Shown here: one piece after another, positions 6,540 through 13,294 of the stretch
Layout of the letters: the number at the start of each line of letters is the position of its first letter
Numbering within the stretch: position 1 is the stretch's first letter
NCBI GenBank assembly: GCA_016784195.1
Contig: JADHVE010000025.1
Location: 1 to 16,267 of the forward strand
Length of the DNA: 16,267 nt
Direction: 5' to 3'
From: Candidatus Woesearchaeota archaeon
Lineage (GTDB): Archaea; Nanobdellota; Nanobdellia; Woesearchaeales; GW2011-AR4
Translations under genes and position numbers: made by a program
The notes under the pieces: model-generated
What the model was told of the DNA's origin: nothing
The model's database searches: none
The model's input: only the letters and a program-made list of their open reading frames with translations

Positions 6540-8402
6540 TTATCCCCCGGTATAATGTAATGTAGTCTCGATGCCTACTTCTTTTGGCTTAATGTTTTGT
6601 TTAGGATTCCCGTTTTTATCCATTGCAATAACCATAAAAAAGAAGGTTTCTTTGGAGTTTGGGATAATTTTTTTTGTGCTCGTGTAAATTCCATTGGAAG
6701 GGTTTGGCTTGAAAGAATCAAAGTAAAGCAATTCATTTAATGGCTTGTCAGGCAGGGTTTTTGCTAAATTATTTAGCTCATCTAGATTTGGGGTAGATTC
6801 TTTATGGTAGTATATTGTGTAGTTGACAAAATCATCTGCATCAGTTCCGTCAATGTTATTATAACTGGTTTTTAGGAGGTAGCTGAATGAGAATTGGTTG
6901 TAGGAAGGTAGATAATTAACTGAGGGCATAAGATCTTTTGAGCTTATTGTCAGGTCGTCTATGGATTTTTTATTTTTGATTATTGGCAGTTCCTGTTTTT
7001 CCTGGATGTTATCAATTTCGTTTCCGTTTTTATCAACAGAAGTTATGGAAAAATCATAATCAATATTATCCTCTACAGATAAAGCGTATATGTAAAATTC
7101 TTTGGATAAGGCATCTTTGAAAAGATATATTTTTTCTTTTTCCAAGATTATGCCTGTTTCTTCTCCTGTTGCGTATATGCAGCTTTTTTTATCAAAATCA
7201 AAATTGCAGTTATCCAGGATTAAAGAAGGGATTTTTATTTGTTTGATATTTTCTAGGGATAATGTTTTTTGATTAAATCCTTCTGTTTTTTTAATTTCAG
7301 TTAAAGACTTGTTTTCTTCAAATAAATTTAAACTTGATTTGGAATAATAGACATTATACTTGACCACATCCTCTGCTTTGCTTTTGTCCCATTTTAGCAT
7401 AACAGATTTGTCATCGATTAGTTTGTCTTTTACGTTTATATCCCCTACAACTTGAGGGGGCAAGTCCTCTATGTATGCTGCAAATTTGATTACAGGATTT
7501 TTCAGTTCTGGTTTGTTTTTTATTTTGTCGAAAACGTAAAATTGCTTTTTCTTATTTGTAACGCAGAATTTATGAATATTTTTTTTGATGGTGCATTCTT
7601 TTAAATTTTCTAGTTCTTTTTCTTCTTTATTAGGGAATATTGCTTTGTTGTTTTCTAGCTTAATAAATTCCATTTCGTTTTGTTTTTTATCTTTGCTCCT
7701 ATCGTTGAATTTGTATAGAATTATTTCATCGGGATATTTAATATCATACGAATCTCCAGTAAGTTCGATACGGAATTTCAATATTGCACTTTCTTTTTTC
7801 TTCTCTTGGTAGTCTATGCTGTACTCTATAGGATTCCAGTTTTTTATTTTGTTAGTTTTGATGTTGTATTTCAAATCAATTTGTGGTTCTTCTAGTTCAA
7901 GAGCTATGATGTTATTATTGATGTCCTGCTTTGATTTTATTTTATACCCTCCGGCTAGATTATATTGTTTGATTTCTTCTTCGGAATAATCTAAATCTAA
8001 CCTGCAGATGCAGTTGTTGTCTTCAGAGTCAAAACAGCCTTGATAGAATTCTGCAAAATCATAGAAAACCTTTTCCGGACCTTTATCGCAGTTTAATTCC
8101 CATTCATAATCTGGCGTTGTTTTTTCTGTATTTTCCATGCATTTTTCTATTGTTGTTCCGTCTTTTGTGCATTTGGAAATTTCATTTAAACTTTTTATTA
8201 TTTTATTGTAGTCTTCTAAATCATAATCAATATTTACTTTAAAGGAAGGTTTTATCGAGTAAGTTCCGTAGAAGTTTGTTTCTTTTTCGTTTTCATTGAT
8301 TGCTGCTCCAGTTACAGCCGGATAATTATTAAAATAGAATATTCCGGTAGATATAACTAAGAGTAGAAATGCTGTTATTGCAATAATTTCTTTTTTGTGC
8401 AT
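6540..8402 (-). CDS. Membrane-anchored extracellular protein with fibronectin-III-like regions (620 aa)
   Basis: No named family recognised. An N-terminal membrane helix (about 5-24, preceded by KK) is followed by the short motif VTGAA at 30-34 and then a large hydrophilic ectodomain. Residues 70-135 hold a cysteine-rich module with C78, C88, C105, C123, C131 and C133. Two stretches resemble fibronectin type III folds: about 314-460 (VMLKWDKS, VVKYNVYYSK, FSITSVDKNG) and about 485-615 (VNYTIYYHKES, FFFMVIAMDKNG). Such domains usually mediate adhesion or form stalks outside the cell. Its ATG lies 1 nt after the stop of the repaired reading frame of the upstream pilin-like gene, so it is the last gene of that operon. 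The N-terminus (HKKEIIAIT) only loosely resembles the prepilin motif. A tip adhesin or anchor of the appendage is my inference. Confidence 0.8.
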   Translation of the reverse strand: MHKKEIIAITAFLLLVISTGIFYFNNYPAVTGAAINENEKETNFYGTYSIKPSFKVNIDYDLEDYNKIIKSLNEISKCTKDGTTIEKCMENTEKTTPDYEWELNCDKGPEKVFYDFAEFYQGCFDSEDNNCICRLDLDYSEEEIKQYNLAGGYKIKSKQDINNNIIALELEEPQIDLKYNIKTNKIKNWNPIEYSIDYQEKKKESAILKFRIELTGDSYDIKYPDEIILYKFNDRSKDKKQNEMEFIKLENNKAIFPNKEEKELENLKECTIKKNIHKFCVTNKKKQFYVFDKIKNKPELKNPVIKFAAYIEDLPPQVVGDINVKDKLIDDKSVMLKWDKSKAEDVVKYNVYYSKSSLNLFEENKSLTEIKKTEGFNQKTLSLENIKQIKIPSLILDNCNFDFDKKSCIYATGEETGIILEKEKIYLFKDALSKEFYIYALSVEDNIDYDFSITSVDKNGNEIDNIQEKQELPIIKNKKSIDDLTISSKDLMPSVNYLPSYNQFSFSYLLKTSYNNIDGTDADDFVNYTIYYHKESTPNLDELNNLAKTLPDKPLNELLYFDSFKPNPSNGIYTSTKKIIPNSKETFFFMVIAMDKNGNPKQNIKPKEVGIETTLHYTGG

Positions 8403-8403
8403 T

Positions 8404-8561
8404 TTAAACGTAACCGGATTCTGCTGGAAGTGTTTTTCCTAAAGCCGCCAAGGTCATATGATTTTATACCCCATTTTATCCCAATCAAAATTAGGCGAGG
8501 GGGTCCCATTTTCCAATTTTTGAAGATTCATAATGTCCAATAACTTGTCCACCATTTACAT
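8404..8561 (-). pseudogene. Frameshifted C-terminal part of the 8562-9101 gene
   Basis: These 158 bp are not covered by an open frame, yet they translate to protein-like sequence if three single-base homopolymer changes are made. The changes are one A added at the A5 run (8577-8581), one C removed from the C5 run (8499-8503), and one A added at the A4 run (8462-8465). The result is a continuous 57-residue tail starting RWPSINVNGGQ, passing FDWDKMGYKNHM, and ending LPAESGYV. The stop then lies 1 nt before the next gene's ATG, the same spacing as other genes here. The repaired protein would have about 232 residues. Sequencing or assembly error in homopolymers is the simplest explanation. Real decay of the gene is the alternative. 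Confidence 0.7.
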
Positions 8562-9101
8562 TTATTGAAGGCCATCTTTTTCGGAAATTTCAAATTGTTC
8601 TATTTCAGCACCCAGTTCTCCAATTGGAATTTCTAAATCTGAAATCGCATACCCGATTATTTCAAGTTGATTTTTTAGTTGTAGGTTGTAGTTATTGAGG
8701 GGGATATATACCTCAGGGTGATTTGGAAGGTATTCATCTAAATTTCCACTAAAAGCAGACTTAAAGTTTTCTTTGTAATCTGGAGAGCATTCATCTATTT
8801 TCTTTGTTTTAGTGTTCCATAGGCTGTATCCGAAATAGTCTCCACATTTCGGGCTTTCAAAACCTCCTTTTTGGGCTAAATCGTAGATTGTTTGTTGGAC
8901 TGAGTATTTTGCTGATTGGTCTATGTAGAATAATGCTTGTTCGGCTTTGTTAGAGGCCTTGATTAAATAAAGAGCTTCCTGACCTATCTGGCTGAATTCT
9001 CTTCCAGAGGTGTAAGATATCGCCAGATAGGTAATTAAGCTCCCAAATAAGCCAAATATGAGCCCGTACATTAATACCTGTCCTGTTTTATTAAATTTCA
9101 T
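8562..9101 (-). CDS. Prepilin-like single-pass protein, C-terminus probably frameshifted (179 aa as read)
   Basis: N-terminus MKFNKTGQVLMYG matches a class III prepilin signal (basic stretch, Gly before the cut, Gln at +1), followed by a hydrophobic helix to about residue 28. The ectodomain shows a helical segment ALFYIDQSAKYSVQQTIYD at about 56-74, and a cysteine pair, one in PKCGDYFGYSLW and one in DECSPDY. No family name recognised. The ATG is 1 nt after the previous stop. As read, the frame ends in DGLQ, but the next 158 bp continue the protein after three one-base homopolymer corrections. The natural protein is therefore probably about 232 residues, and only the first 175 shown here are trustworthy. 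It probably acts as a minor pilin or pseudopilin in the outer face of the membrane. Confidence 0.82.
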   Translation of the reverse strand: MKFNKTGQVLMYGLIFGLFGSLITYLAISYTSGREFSQIGQEALYLIKASNKAEQALFYIDQSAKYSVQQTIYDLAQKGGFESPKCGDYFGYSLWNTKTKKIDECSPDYKENFKSAFSGNLDEYLPNHPEVYIPLNNYNLQLKNQLEIIGYAISDLEIPIGELGAEIEQFEISEKDGLQ

Positions 9102-9102
9102 T

Positions 9103-9609
9103 TTAAGCTAATATCTTAGTATAAAAAACCCATAAGTTTAGTCGGATAATCTTATTGGGGGTTGACGTGGGGGTGTCCACAGCTACGTTTATTATTTTGA
9201 ATGCCCTGGTAGGAGGAGTAATTTCCCGTTCGAGAGGGGTAATTTCAATCTCTTCACCGCTTGGGAGATTCATTGTTAAATCCCATGAAAGCGTATCTTC
9301 CTCAAGCTCACTTCCAGAGAAGAACTGCCCTGTTTTTCTTTTTATTTCGTCAAGCAAAAGCTGATTTCTGGTAAGATAATATTCATTTATTGCGTCAGCT
9401 AAATTTTTACCTGTAGAGAAAGGGCTTCTCAAATAACCTACTAAAAGTTGTTGTGCCATTATTTTATCCTGCTCTTTATCGAATAATTCTATTTGTTCCC
9501 TTTCACTGCCTATTTTCAAAATCATGGTTATAAAAAATAAAAATACCAAAACTACAATTAACAGCATTAAAGGCAACCAGTCTTCCACTATTCCTTTTTT
9601 ATTTAGCAT
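9103..9609 (-). CDS. Prepilin-like single-pass protein (168 aa)
   Basis: I chose the ATG at 9609, giving MLNKKGIVEDWLPLM. It starts with the NKKG prepilin motif, an acidic residue follows a few positions later, and a strong hydrophobic helix spans about 11-29. The longer frame from a TTG four codons earlier has nothing to support it. The ectodomain has a helical part (about 35-95, with KIMAQQLLVGYLRSPFSTGK, LADAINEYY and LLDEIKRKTGQFF), then a strand-rich part (SWDLTMNLPSGEEIEITP, and IIRLNLWVFYTK near the end). Helix followed by beta sheet is the general architecture of pilins and pseudopilins. It overlaps the upstream gene by 11 nt and ends 1 nt before the next. There are no cysteines. Function beyond minor pilin is unknown. 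Confidence 0.8.
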   Translation of the reverse strand: MLNKKGIVEDWLPLMLLIVVLVFLFFITMILKIGSEREQIELFDKEQDKIMAQQLLVGYLRSPFSTGKNLADAINEYYLTRNQLLLDEIKRKTGQFFSGSELEEDTLSWDLTMNLPSGEEIEITPLEREITPPTRAFKIINVAVDTPTSTPNKIIRLNLWVFYTKILA

Positions 9610-10084
9610 TTTGTATTTCAATAAAAAGATCTCCCAGCCCTATTTTGTTATCCTTAAATACCAAAACTCTTTTTGAAATTACTCTTCTTGAGGCACCTTC
9701 CCAATTTCCGGTTTCAAAAACTTTCTCTTCATTATCTTGTTTAAGAGTCAGTCTAAAACCCAGAACATTTCTTTTTTCCGCAGGGTAGCACTTCCCTAAA
9801 TCTTCGCTATCGAATTTATCAAAATCTAAAATCCCCTGATATGTTCGCAGGGTATCTTTATCAGTATATGCCAGACAATAAGGTGAATTTAAGAATCTCT
9901 GTAGATTAATATTCAATTCTAAATCTTGCGGCATGTTAGCTAAACTGGAATCTGTTGAAGAGAAAACATATAATAAAAGCAGGAACACAATAGGTGCTGC
10001 AAAACCAAATATTATGTAGAACATTACTTTTCTTGCTGAAATATCTTCTGCTTTTTTTTGTTTAAACAGTTTTAGGATTTTCAT
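9599..10084 (-). CDS. Prepilin-like single-pass protein (161 aa)
   Basis: Start placed at ATG 10084 (MKILKLFKQKKAEDISARK), because this puts a KKA prepilin-type motif near the N-terminus before a hydrophobic helix at about 20-42. An ATG 18 codons upstream is in frame but would place the motif too far inside. The ectodomain contains NLQRFLNSPYCLAY, a region DFDKFDSEDLGKCY, and a strand-like VLGFRLTLKQ. The two cysteines could form one disulfide. It overlaps the upstream gene by 23 nt and the downstream gene by 11 nt, so the three are translationally linked. No named family recognised. The overall form is that of a minor pilin with a small globular head. Confidence 0.78.
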   Translation of the reverse strand: MKILKLFKQKKAEDISARKVMFYIIFGFAAPIVFLLLLYVFSSTDSSLANMPQDLELNINLQRFLNSPYCLAYTDKDTLRTYQGILDFDKFDSEDLGKCYPAEKRNVLGFRLTLKQDNEEKVFETGNWEGASRRVISKRVLVFKDNKIGLGDLFIEIQNAK

Positions 10085-10496
10085 TTTTGTTTGTTGTACC
10101 TGTATCTGGAGTATGTTCGCTGGATAAAATTGTACCATTAATCTTGGATATGACTATCTGTTCAGGCTCTTTAAAATCTATAGCTGTAGCTTCGCCTAAT
10201 CCGGTAAAATCGTATTCTCCCCTGCTTGGCTCTTCTTCATAATGTTCATATACTACAACCTTATCATCAAAAATATGAACAGAATAATTGTATAGCTCAG
10301 AATTTAGGATATAAGCGCTGCCTGGCACGCTGGCTAAGGCATTTATTTCCATAGCTAAATTTTTAGCTATATGCACTTTCTCATATACTGTCCCTTTAGC
10401 GTAGGCTGTACTGGCATTAATCAGTATCCAGCCTATAAAAAAAGCAGCTATAACTTCTATTAGAAACCATAAGTTTACTTCCCCTCTTTTTTTCAT
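10062..10496 (-). CDS. Prepilin-like single-pass protein, first gene of an operon (144 aa)
   Basis: N-terminus MKKRGEVNLWFLIEVIAAFF has a class III prepilin signal: KKRG before the cut, then a helix that carries a glutamate near the fifth position, as in true pilins. After the helix comes HIAKNLAMEINALASVPGSA, similar in style to the conserved amphipathic helix of archaeal pilin-like proteins, then short strands (YSVHIFDDKVVVYEH) and an acidic, proline-rich, probably disordered tail. There are no cysteines. An AATATAAA box centred 26 nt before the ATG predicts a leaderless transcript that would run through to the gene ending at 6540. It overlaps the next gene by 23 nt. The prepilin assignment is inferred from the N-terminus and the neighbours. 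Confidence 0.8.
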   Translation of the reverse strand: MKKRGEVNLWFLIEVIAAFFIGWILINASTAYAKGTVYEKVHIAKNLAMEINALASVPGSAYILNSELYNYSVHIFDDKVVVYEHYEEEPSRGEYDFTGLGEATAIDFKEPEQIVISKINGTILSSEHTPDTGTTNKNENPKTV

Positions 10497-10518
10497 AACG
10501 CTTTAACTGGGATAGTTC

Positions 10519-10526
10519 TTTATATT
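10519..10526 (-). promoter_or_regulatory. TATA-like box for the third pilin operon
   Basis: The minus strand reads AATATAAA after the purine-rich AAAAAG (a possible BRE). Its centre is 26-27 nt before the ATG at 10496, the same geometry as the better boxes at 1007 and 14635. Confidence 0.4.
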
Positions 10527-10579
10527 CTTTTTGGTTAAATTTTGTAAAGAATGATTAGAAAATTTAAAAATTTTTATGG

Positions 10580-10602
10580 TGTGATGGTCGGTGCACCACA
10601 CA
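10580..10602 (-). terminator. Stem-loop in the gap after the 10617-11714 gene
   Basis: TGTG and TGGT (with one bulged A between them) pair with ACCA and CACA around the loop CGGTGC, giving an 8-bp stem. On the minus strand it lies 14 bp after the stop of the upstream gene and is followed by an A/T-rich run containing T5. On the plus strand it is followed by T6 and T5 runs, but there is no plus-strand gene. It may end the second pilin operon or be a processing site. Confidence 0.35.
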
Positions 10603-10616
10603 AATTTTTTATGTTT

Positions 10617-11714
10617 TTATATTTCGCCATAACCCATAAATTCTGTAGTTATTTCTAGAATTATATGCCCCCCATCATTTTTTAATTTGAGGTCGTACGC
10701 CAGCAATAGGTTTCCATCACCATATTCCTCCATGTTTTTATTGTAAATTATTCCGCTTGTAAAGATTTGTTTGTTGTCTTTTTTCACAATCTCAGTATCC
10801 TTGTTCCAGTTTTCTGGTGTGTATGTTTTCACTAAATAAAAACCCGAGGGTTCTCCGCTAGCCTTATTGTGATAATAGATGTAATAAGAAATAGGCAAAT
10901 TCAGATGGAATTCTCCGCATTCTTTATTGTTTTTTTCTTTGCATTCTTTATAAAAATCTGTAAACCTGTTAAATTCAGGTATAGCTTTTTCTTTATGTAT
11001 CTCTTCTTTTATTCCAGGGGTGATGCATTTATTGCTATTACTAAAACAAACATTCACATAATCTTGGTATCTTTGAACATAAATGCTTCTTACCCCCTTT
11101 CCAATCTGGTCACCATATCCGCCAAAATATGGGCTAACTGGCCAGCCTTTATCCTCGGGCCACCTGGATATTATAAAACCATCTTCCCACCAATAAGTAT
11201 ATTTCCACAAGCCCGGATATGGTTGAGGCGCGTCAAAATCGGTAGGGGGCCTTATTTTCAAAAAATTGATTTTATCAAAAGAATTACAAATCATTTTATC
11301 TTCGTCTTTGCAGCTTATTTCACTTGTTAAATCACTTAAGCTTCCGCTTTTATATTCTAAACCGCCCCTGCATAAACAAACACAGGCTGAATCATAAGGG
11401 CAGCCCAGCAGGTGGACTGGTTTTTTAAATTTTATAGTTGTTATCTCATTACCTTGTGCATCTCTTTTTTTTACCAAAAAATTATCTGAATGTGCAGCAA
11501 ATCCGATAATAGCAGTTTTGTCATCCATATACAAAGGCATACTTTCCATTACATCTACGGTTTCTATTGTATTAACTAATTTGGTATAAGACTCCATTGC
11601 CCGAGAACTAAATTTAAAAAACTGAGATGCCCATAAAACAGTCGGTATAAATATGATTAAAGCTAGAATGATATAAAACAAAAAAACAAGCATAACTATA
11701 GATTTCTTATTCAT
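10617..11714 (-). CDS. Prepilin-like anchored protein with a cysteine-rich ectodomain (365 aa)
   Basis: Begins MNKKSIVMLVFLFYIILAL: an NKKS prepilin-like motif directly before a hydrophobic helix (about 5-28). Next come a helical stalk (SRAMESYTKLVNTIETV) and a large ectodomain with clustered cysteines, notably CPYDSACVCLCRGG near residue 105. The middle is rich in aromatic residues and prolines (PQPYPGLWKYTYWWEDG), and the C-terminal third looks strand-rich (LLLAYDLKLK, IILEITTEF). No family recognised. It overlaps the upstream 102-residue gene by 8 nt and is the last gene before a 120-bp gap. The long aromatic and cysteine-rich head is more like a tip or adhesin subunit than a major pilin, which is an inference. 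Confidence 0.78.
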   Translation of the reverse strand: MNKKSIVMLVFLFYIILALIIFIPTVLWASQFFKFSSRAMESYTKLVNTIETVDVMESMPLYMDDKTAIIGFAAHSDNFLVKKRDAQGNEITTIKFKKPVHLLGCPYDSACVCLCRGGLEYKSGSLSDLTSEISCKDEDKMICNSFDKINFLKIRPPTDFDAPQPYPGLWKYTYWWEDGFIISRWPEDKGWPVSPYFGGYGDQIGKGVRSIYVQRYQDYVNVCFSNSNKCITPGIKEEIHKEKAIPEFNRFTDFYKECKEKNNKECGEFHLNLPISYYIYYHNKASGEPSGFYLVKTYTPENWNKDTEIVKKDNKQIFTSGIIYNKNMEEYGDGNLLLAYDLKLKNDGGHIILEITTEFMGYGEI

Positions 11715-12015
11715 TTTTTATTATCTTGCATAATTTTGGGCAGTTTTTTTCTGTTTCGGCAGAAGGGGGGCTGCATTTCTTGTCTCTAGGCAAAACCTCC
11801 TGTATATCAGGATCGCAAGGGCATTTATCCATAATGCCATAGATGGTGTCTTCATCACAGTCTATTGTTGTTTCTTCTGTTTTTTGTCCTGCAAATAAAA
11901 GCTGAGGAATCCACATTCCAGTTATGGTATATAAAATAAAAAACAACAGTATCAACCCTAAGGCTGCTCCAATTATTTTGTTAATAGCTATATCTGTTCC
12001 TTTTTTATTTTTCAT
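11707..12015 (-). CDS. Small prepilin-like protein with six cysteines (102 aa)
   Basis: MKNKKGTDIAINKIIGAALG begins with the NKKG motif, then a hydrophobic helix at about 12-40. The short ectodomain carries six cysteines (IDCDEDTI, KCPCDP, KKCSPP, NCPKLCK) and would be a compact disulfide-held head. A strong Shine-Dalgarno, AAGGTGAT, overlaps the upstream gene's stop codon and sits 3 nt before the ATG. It overlaps the next gene by 8 nt. The size and form recall the small cysteine-headed pilins at 14776-15302, but the helix sequence is different. Function not known. Confidence 0.78.
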   Translation of the reverse strand: MKNKKGTDIAINKIIGAALGLILLFFILYTITGMWIPQLLFAGQKTEETTIDCDEDTIYGIMDKCPCDPDIQEVLPRDKKCSPPSAETEKNCPKLCKIIKNE

Positions 12016-12024
12016 CTTATCACC

Positions 12025-13134
12025 TTAACTGCATTTTTTAAAATTGCCGCTAATCCAATAATTTAGGTTTGTGATTGCCCATTTTCCTTGGTTATTAACT
12101 AAATAGTAGGCCTCATCATTATAAACACCACCTAGGGGGGCTAAAGTTGTTGCTTGCCCTCCGTTAGGGGCTATCGAAAAACTTTCAGTAAAAGTTCCAT
12201 AATTTTCAAAATAAATGTCAAAATTATATTTGCTGTCTAACCTAAGAAAAGGAAATTCTTTATTTAAAGATAATTCATCAACAAATTTTCCTAGTTTGTT
12301 TTCAGTAACATAAAGAGAAACTTTTTTAGATTTCTGGTCAAAAACAATATAAAAAGTACTGGGCATCTTATTAATATCGAATGAAAAAGGTTCTTTACAA
12401 ATCTCAGAATAAATTTCATCTGTTTGAGATAAACTGAGAAATTCCTTGAATCTGAGGAATTCTTCTTTAGCTAACTTTATGGTATTTTCATCGGTTTCTA
12501 TAGGGGGGCTAAATTCACTGCATTTTTTCATATTATTATAAATCTCATCAATATTGGGTATCATAACGAAACAAAATTTGTCCTTATCAATAACTAACAG
12601 ATTATTATCTTTTATGTCTCCTTTATCTTCTATATGCAAGCCGTCAAACCCGAATACTTTATGTGTCTTTAATACAGCATTATCTAAAATTTCATATTTT
12701 ACTCCGTCTTTAACATCATACTGGGTAATAACACAAGGCCATTTGTCTTCTATAGTTTCTCCTTTGATTCGTTTTTTGCCGTTAAAGAGCTGTACCAGGG
12801 TGTTTTCTTTAGATTTAGACAAGATTAATTCATAATTTCCAATATCTTCCGGGAATTCTTCATGTTGGGTTAAGCATATTTCGGCAGTTTTTAAATTAGA
12901 AATCTTCAATATCTTATAAAAAAATTTTTCAGCTTCTTCATCAATAGTGGTTACTGGCTTTTTTGTGTCTTCTTTTGGCATATCACTAAGAACTTTATCT
13001 GCTAAATGTTCTGCCCCTTTTGCCAAACCTCCAAAAAGGCCTTCATCTCCAAAATAAATGTTGCCTGCTATAACTAAGAAGATTAACAGAACTGTGATAG
13101 TTATGATCAACCCTACTTGTGATTTTTTATTCAT
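12025..13134 (-). CDS. Prepilin-like anchored protein with a large ectodomain (369 aa)
   Basis: Start placed at ATG 13134 (MNKKSQVGLIITITVLLIF). This gives the standard KKSQ prepilin motif and a helix at about 7-27; the frame is open seven codons further but only to a TTG without a ribosome-binding site. A charged linker (about 30-60) leads to a mixed alpha/beta ectodomain with scattered cysteines, including ones in AEICLTQHEEF, KWPCVITQYD, KFCFVMIPN, EICKEPFSF and the final KKCS. The C-terminal region has GGQATTLAPLGGVYNDEAYY. No family recognised. The ATG is 1 nt after the stop of the 52-residue microprotein, which argues for co-translation. Probably a minor pilin or an anchored surface subunit. 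Confidence 0.8.
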   Translation of the reverse strand: MNKKSQVGLIITITVLLIFLVIAGNIYFGDEGLFGGLAKGAEHLADKVLSDMPKEDTKKPVTTIDEEAEKFFYKILKISNLKTAEICLTQHEEFPEDIGNYELILSKSKENTLVQLFNGKKRIKGETIEDKWPCVITQYDVKDGVKYEILDNAVLKTHKVFGFDGLHIEDKGDIKDNNLLVIDKDKFCFVMIPNIDEIYNNMKKCSEFSPPIETDENTIKLAKEEFLRFKEFLSLSQTDEIYSEICKEPFSFDINKMPSTFYIVFDQKSKKVSLYVTENKLGKFVDELSLNKEFPFLRLDSKYNFDIYFENYGTFTESFSIAPNGGQATTLAPLGGVYNDEAYYLVNNQGKWAITNLNYWISGNFKKCS

Positions 13135-13135
13135 T

Positions 13136-13294
13136 TTAAAAATAATTTGAAACAATTCTTACAATTTTATTTCCTAACCCGCTAATCCAAGCAAACATAA
13201 ATAAAATTAAAAATATTAAAAGCACCCAACCGATCATCTCTCCAAAAGGCATGCCCCCCCCTTCTTCTCCTTTTTTATTTTTGAAAAATTTCAT
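13136..13294 (-). CDS. Microprotein with prepilin-like N-terminus (52 aa)
   Basis: Short gene, easily missed, in the gap between two larger genes. It reads MKFFKNKKGEEGGGMPFGEM, then a strong hydrophobic helix (about 21-38), then a short basic end VRIVSNYF. The NKKG motif is the one shared by its neighbours. Its ATG overlaps the upstream stop in the arrangement ATGA, and its TAA lies 1 nt before the next ATG, so the frame fits the operon exactly. An eight-G run encodes GGG at 12-14; loss or gain of one G would destroy the protein, so this tract could act as a switch. It has almost no ectodomain, so it may be a small structural or regulatory membrane subunit rather than a filament pilin. Confidence 0.75.
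   Translation of the reverse strand: MKFFKNKKGEEGGGMPFGEMIGWVLLIFLILFMFAWISGLGNKIVRIVSNYF
13254..13261. repeat. Eight-C/G homopolymer inside the 52-residue gene
   Basis: Eight C on the plus strand (G8 in the coding strand) near codons 12-14. Runs this long are rare in an AT-rich genome and are prone to slippage. Confidence 0.85.

Noticed and set aside
8562..8581. Programmed -1 frameshift at the GAAAAAG run
   Set aside because: The A5 run could allow slippage, but two further shifts, one in the opposite direction, would be needed to read the tail. Homopolymer errors or decay explain all three more simply.
10580..10615. Stem-loop plus T-runs as a rho-independent terminator on the plus strand
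   Set aside because: There is no plus-strand gene upstream of it anywhere in the window.
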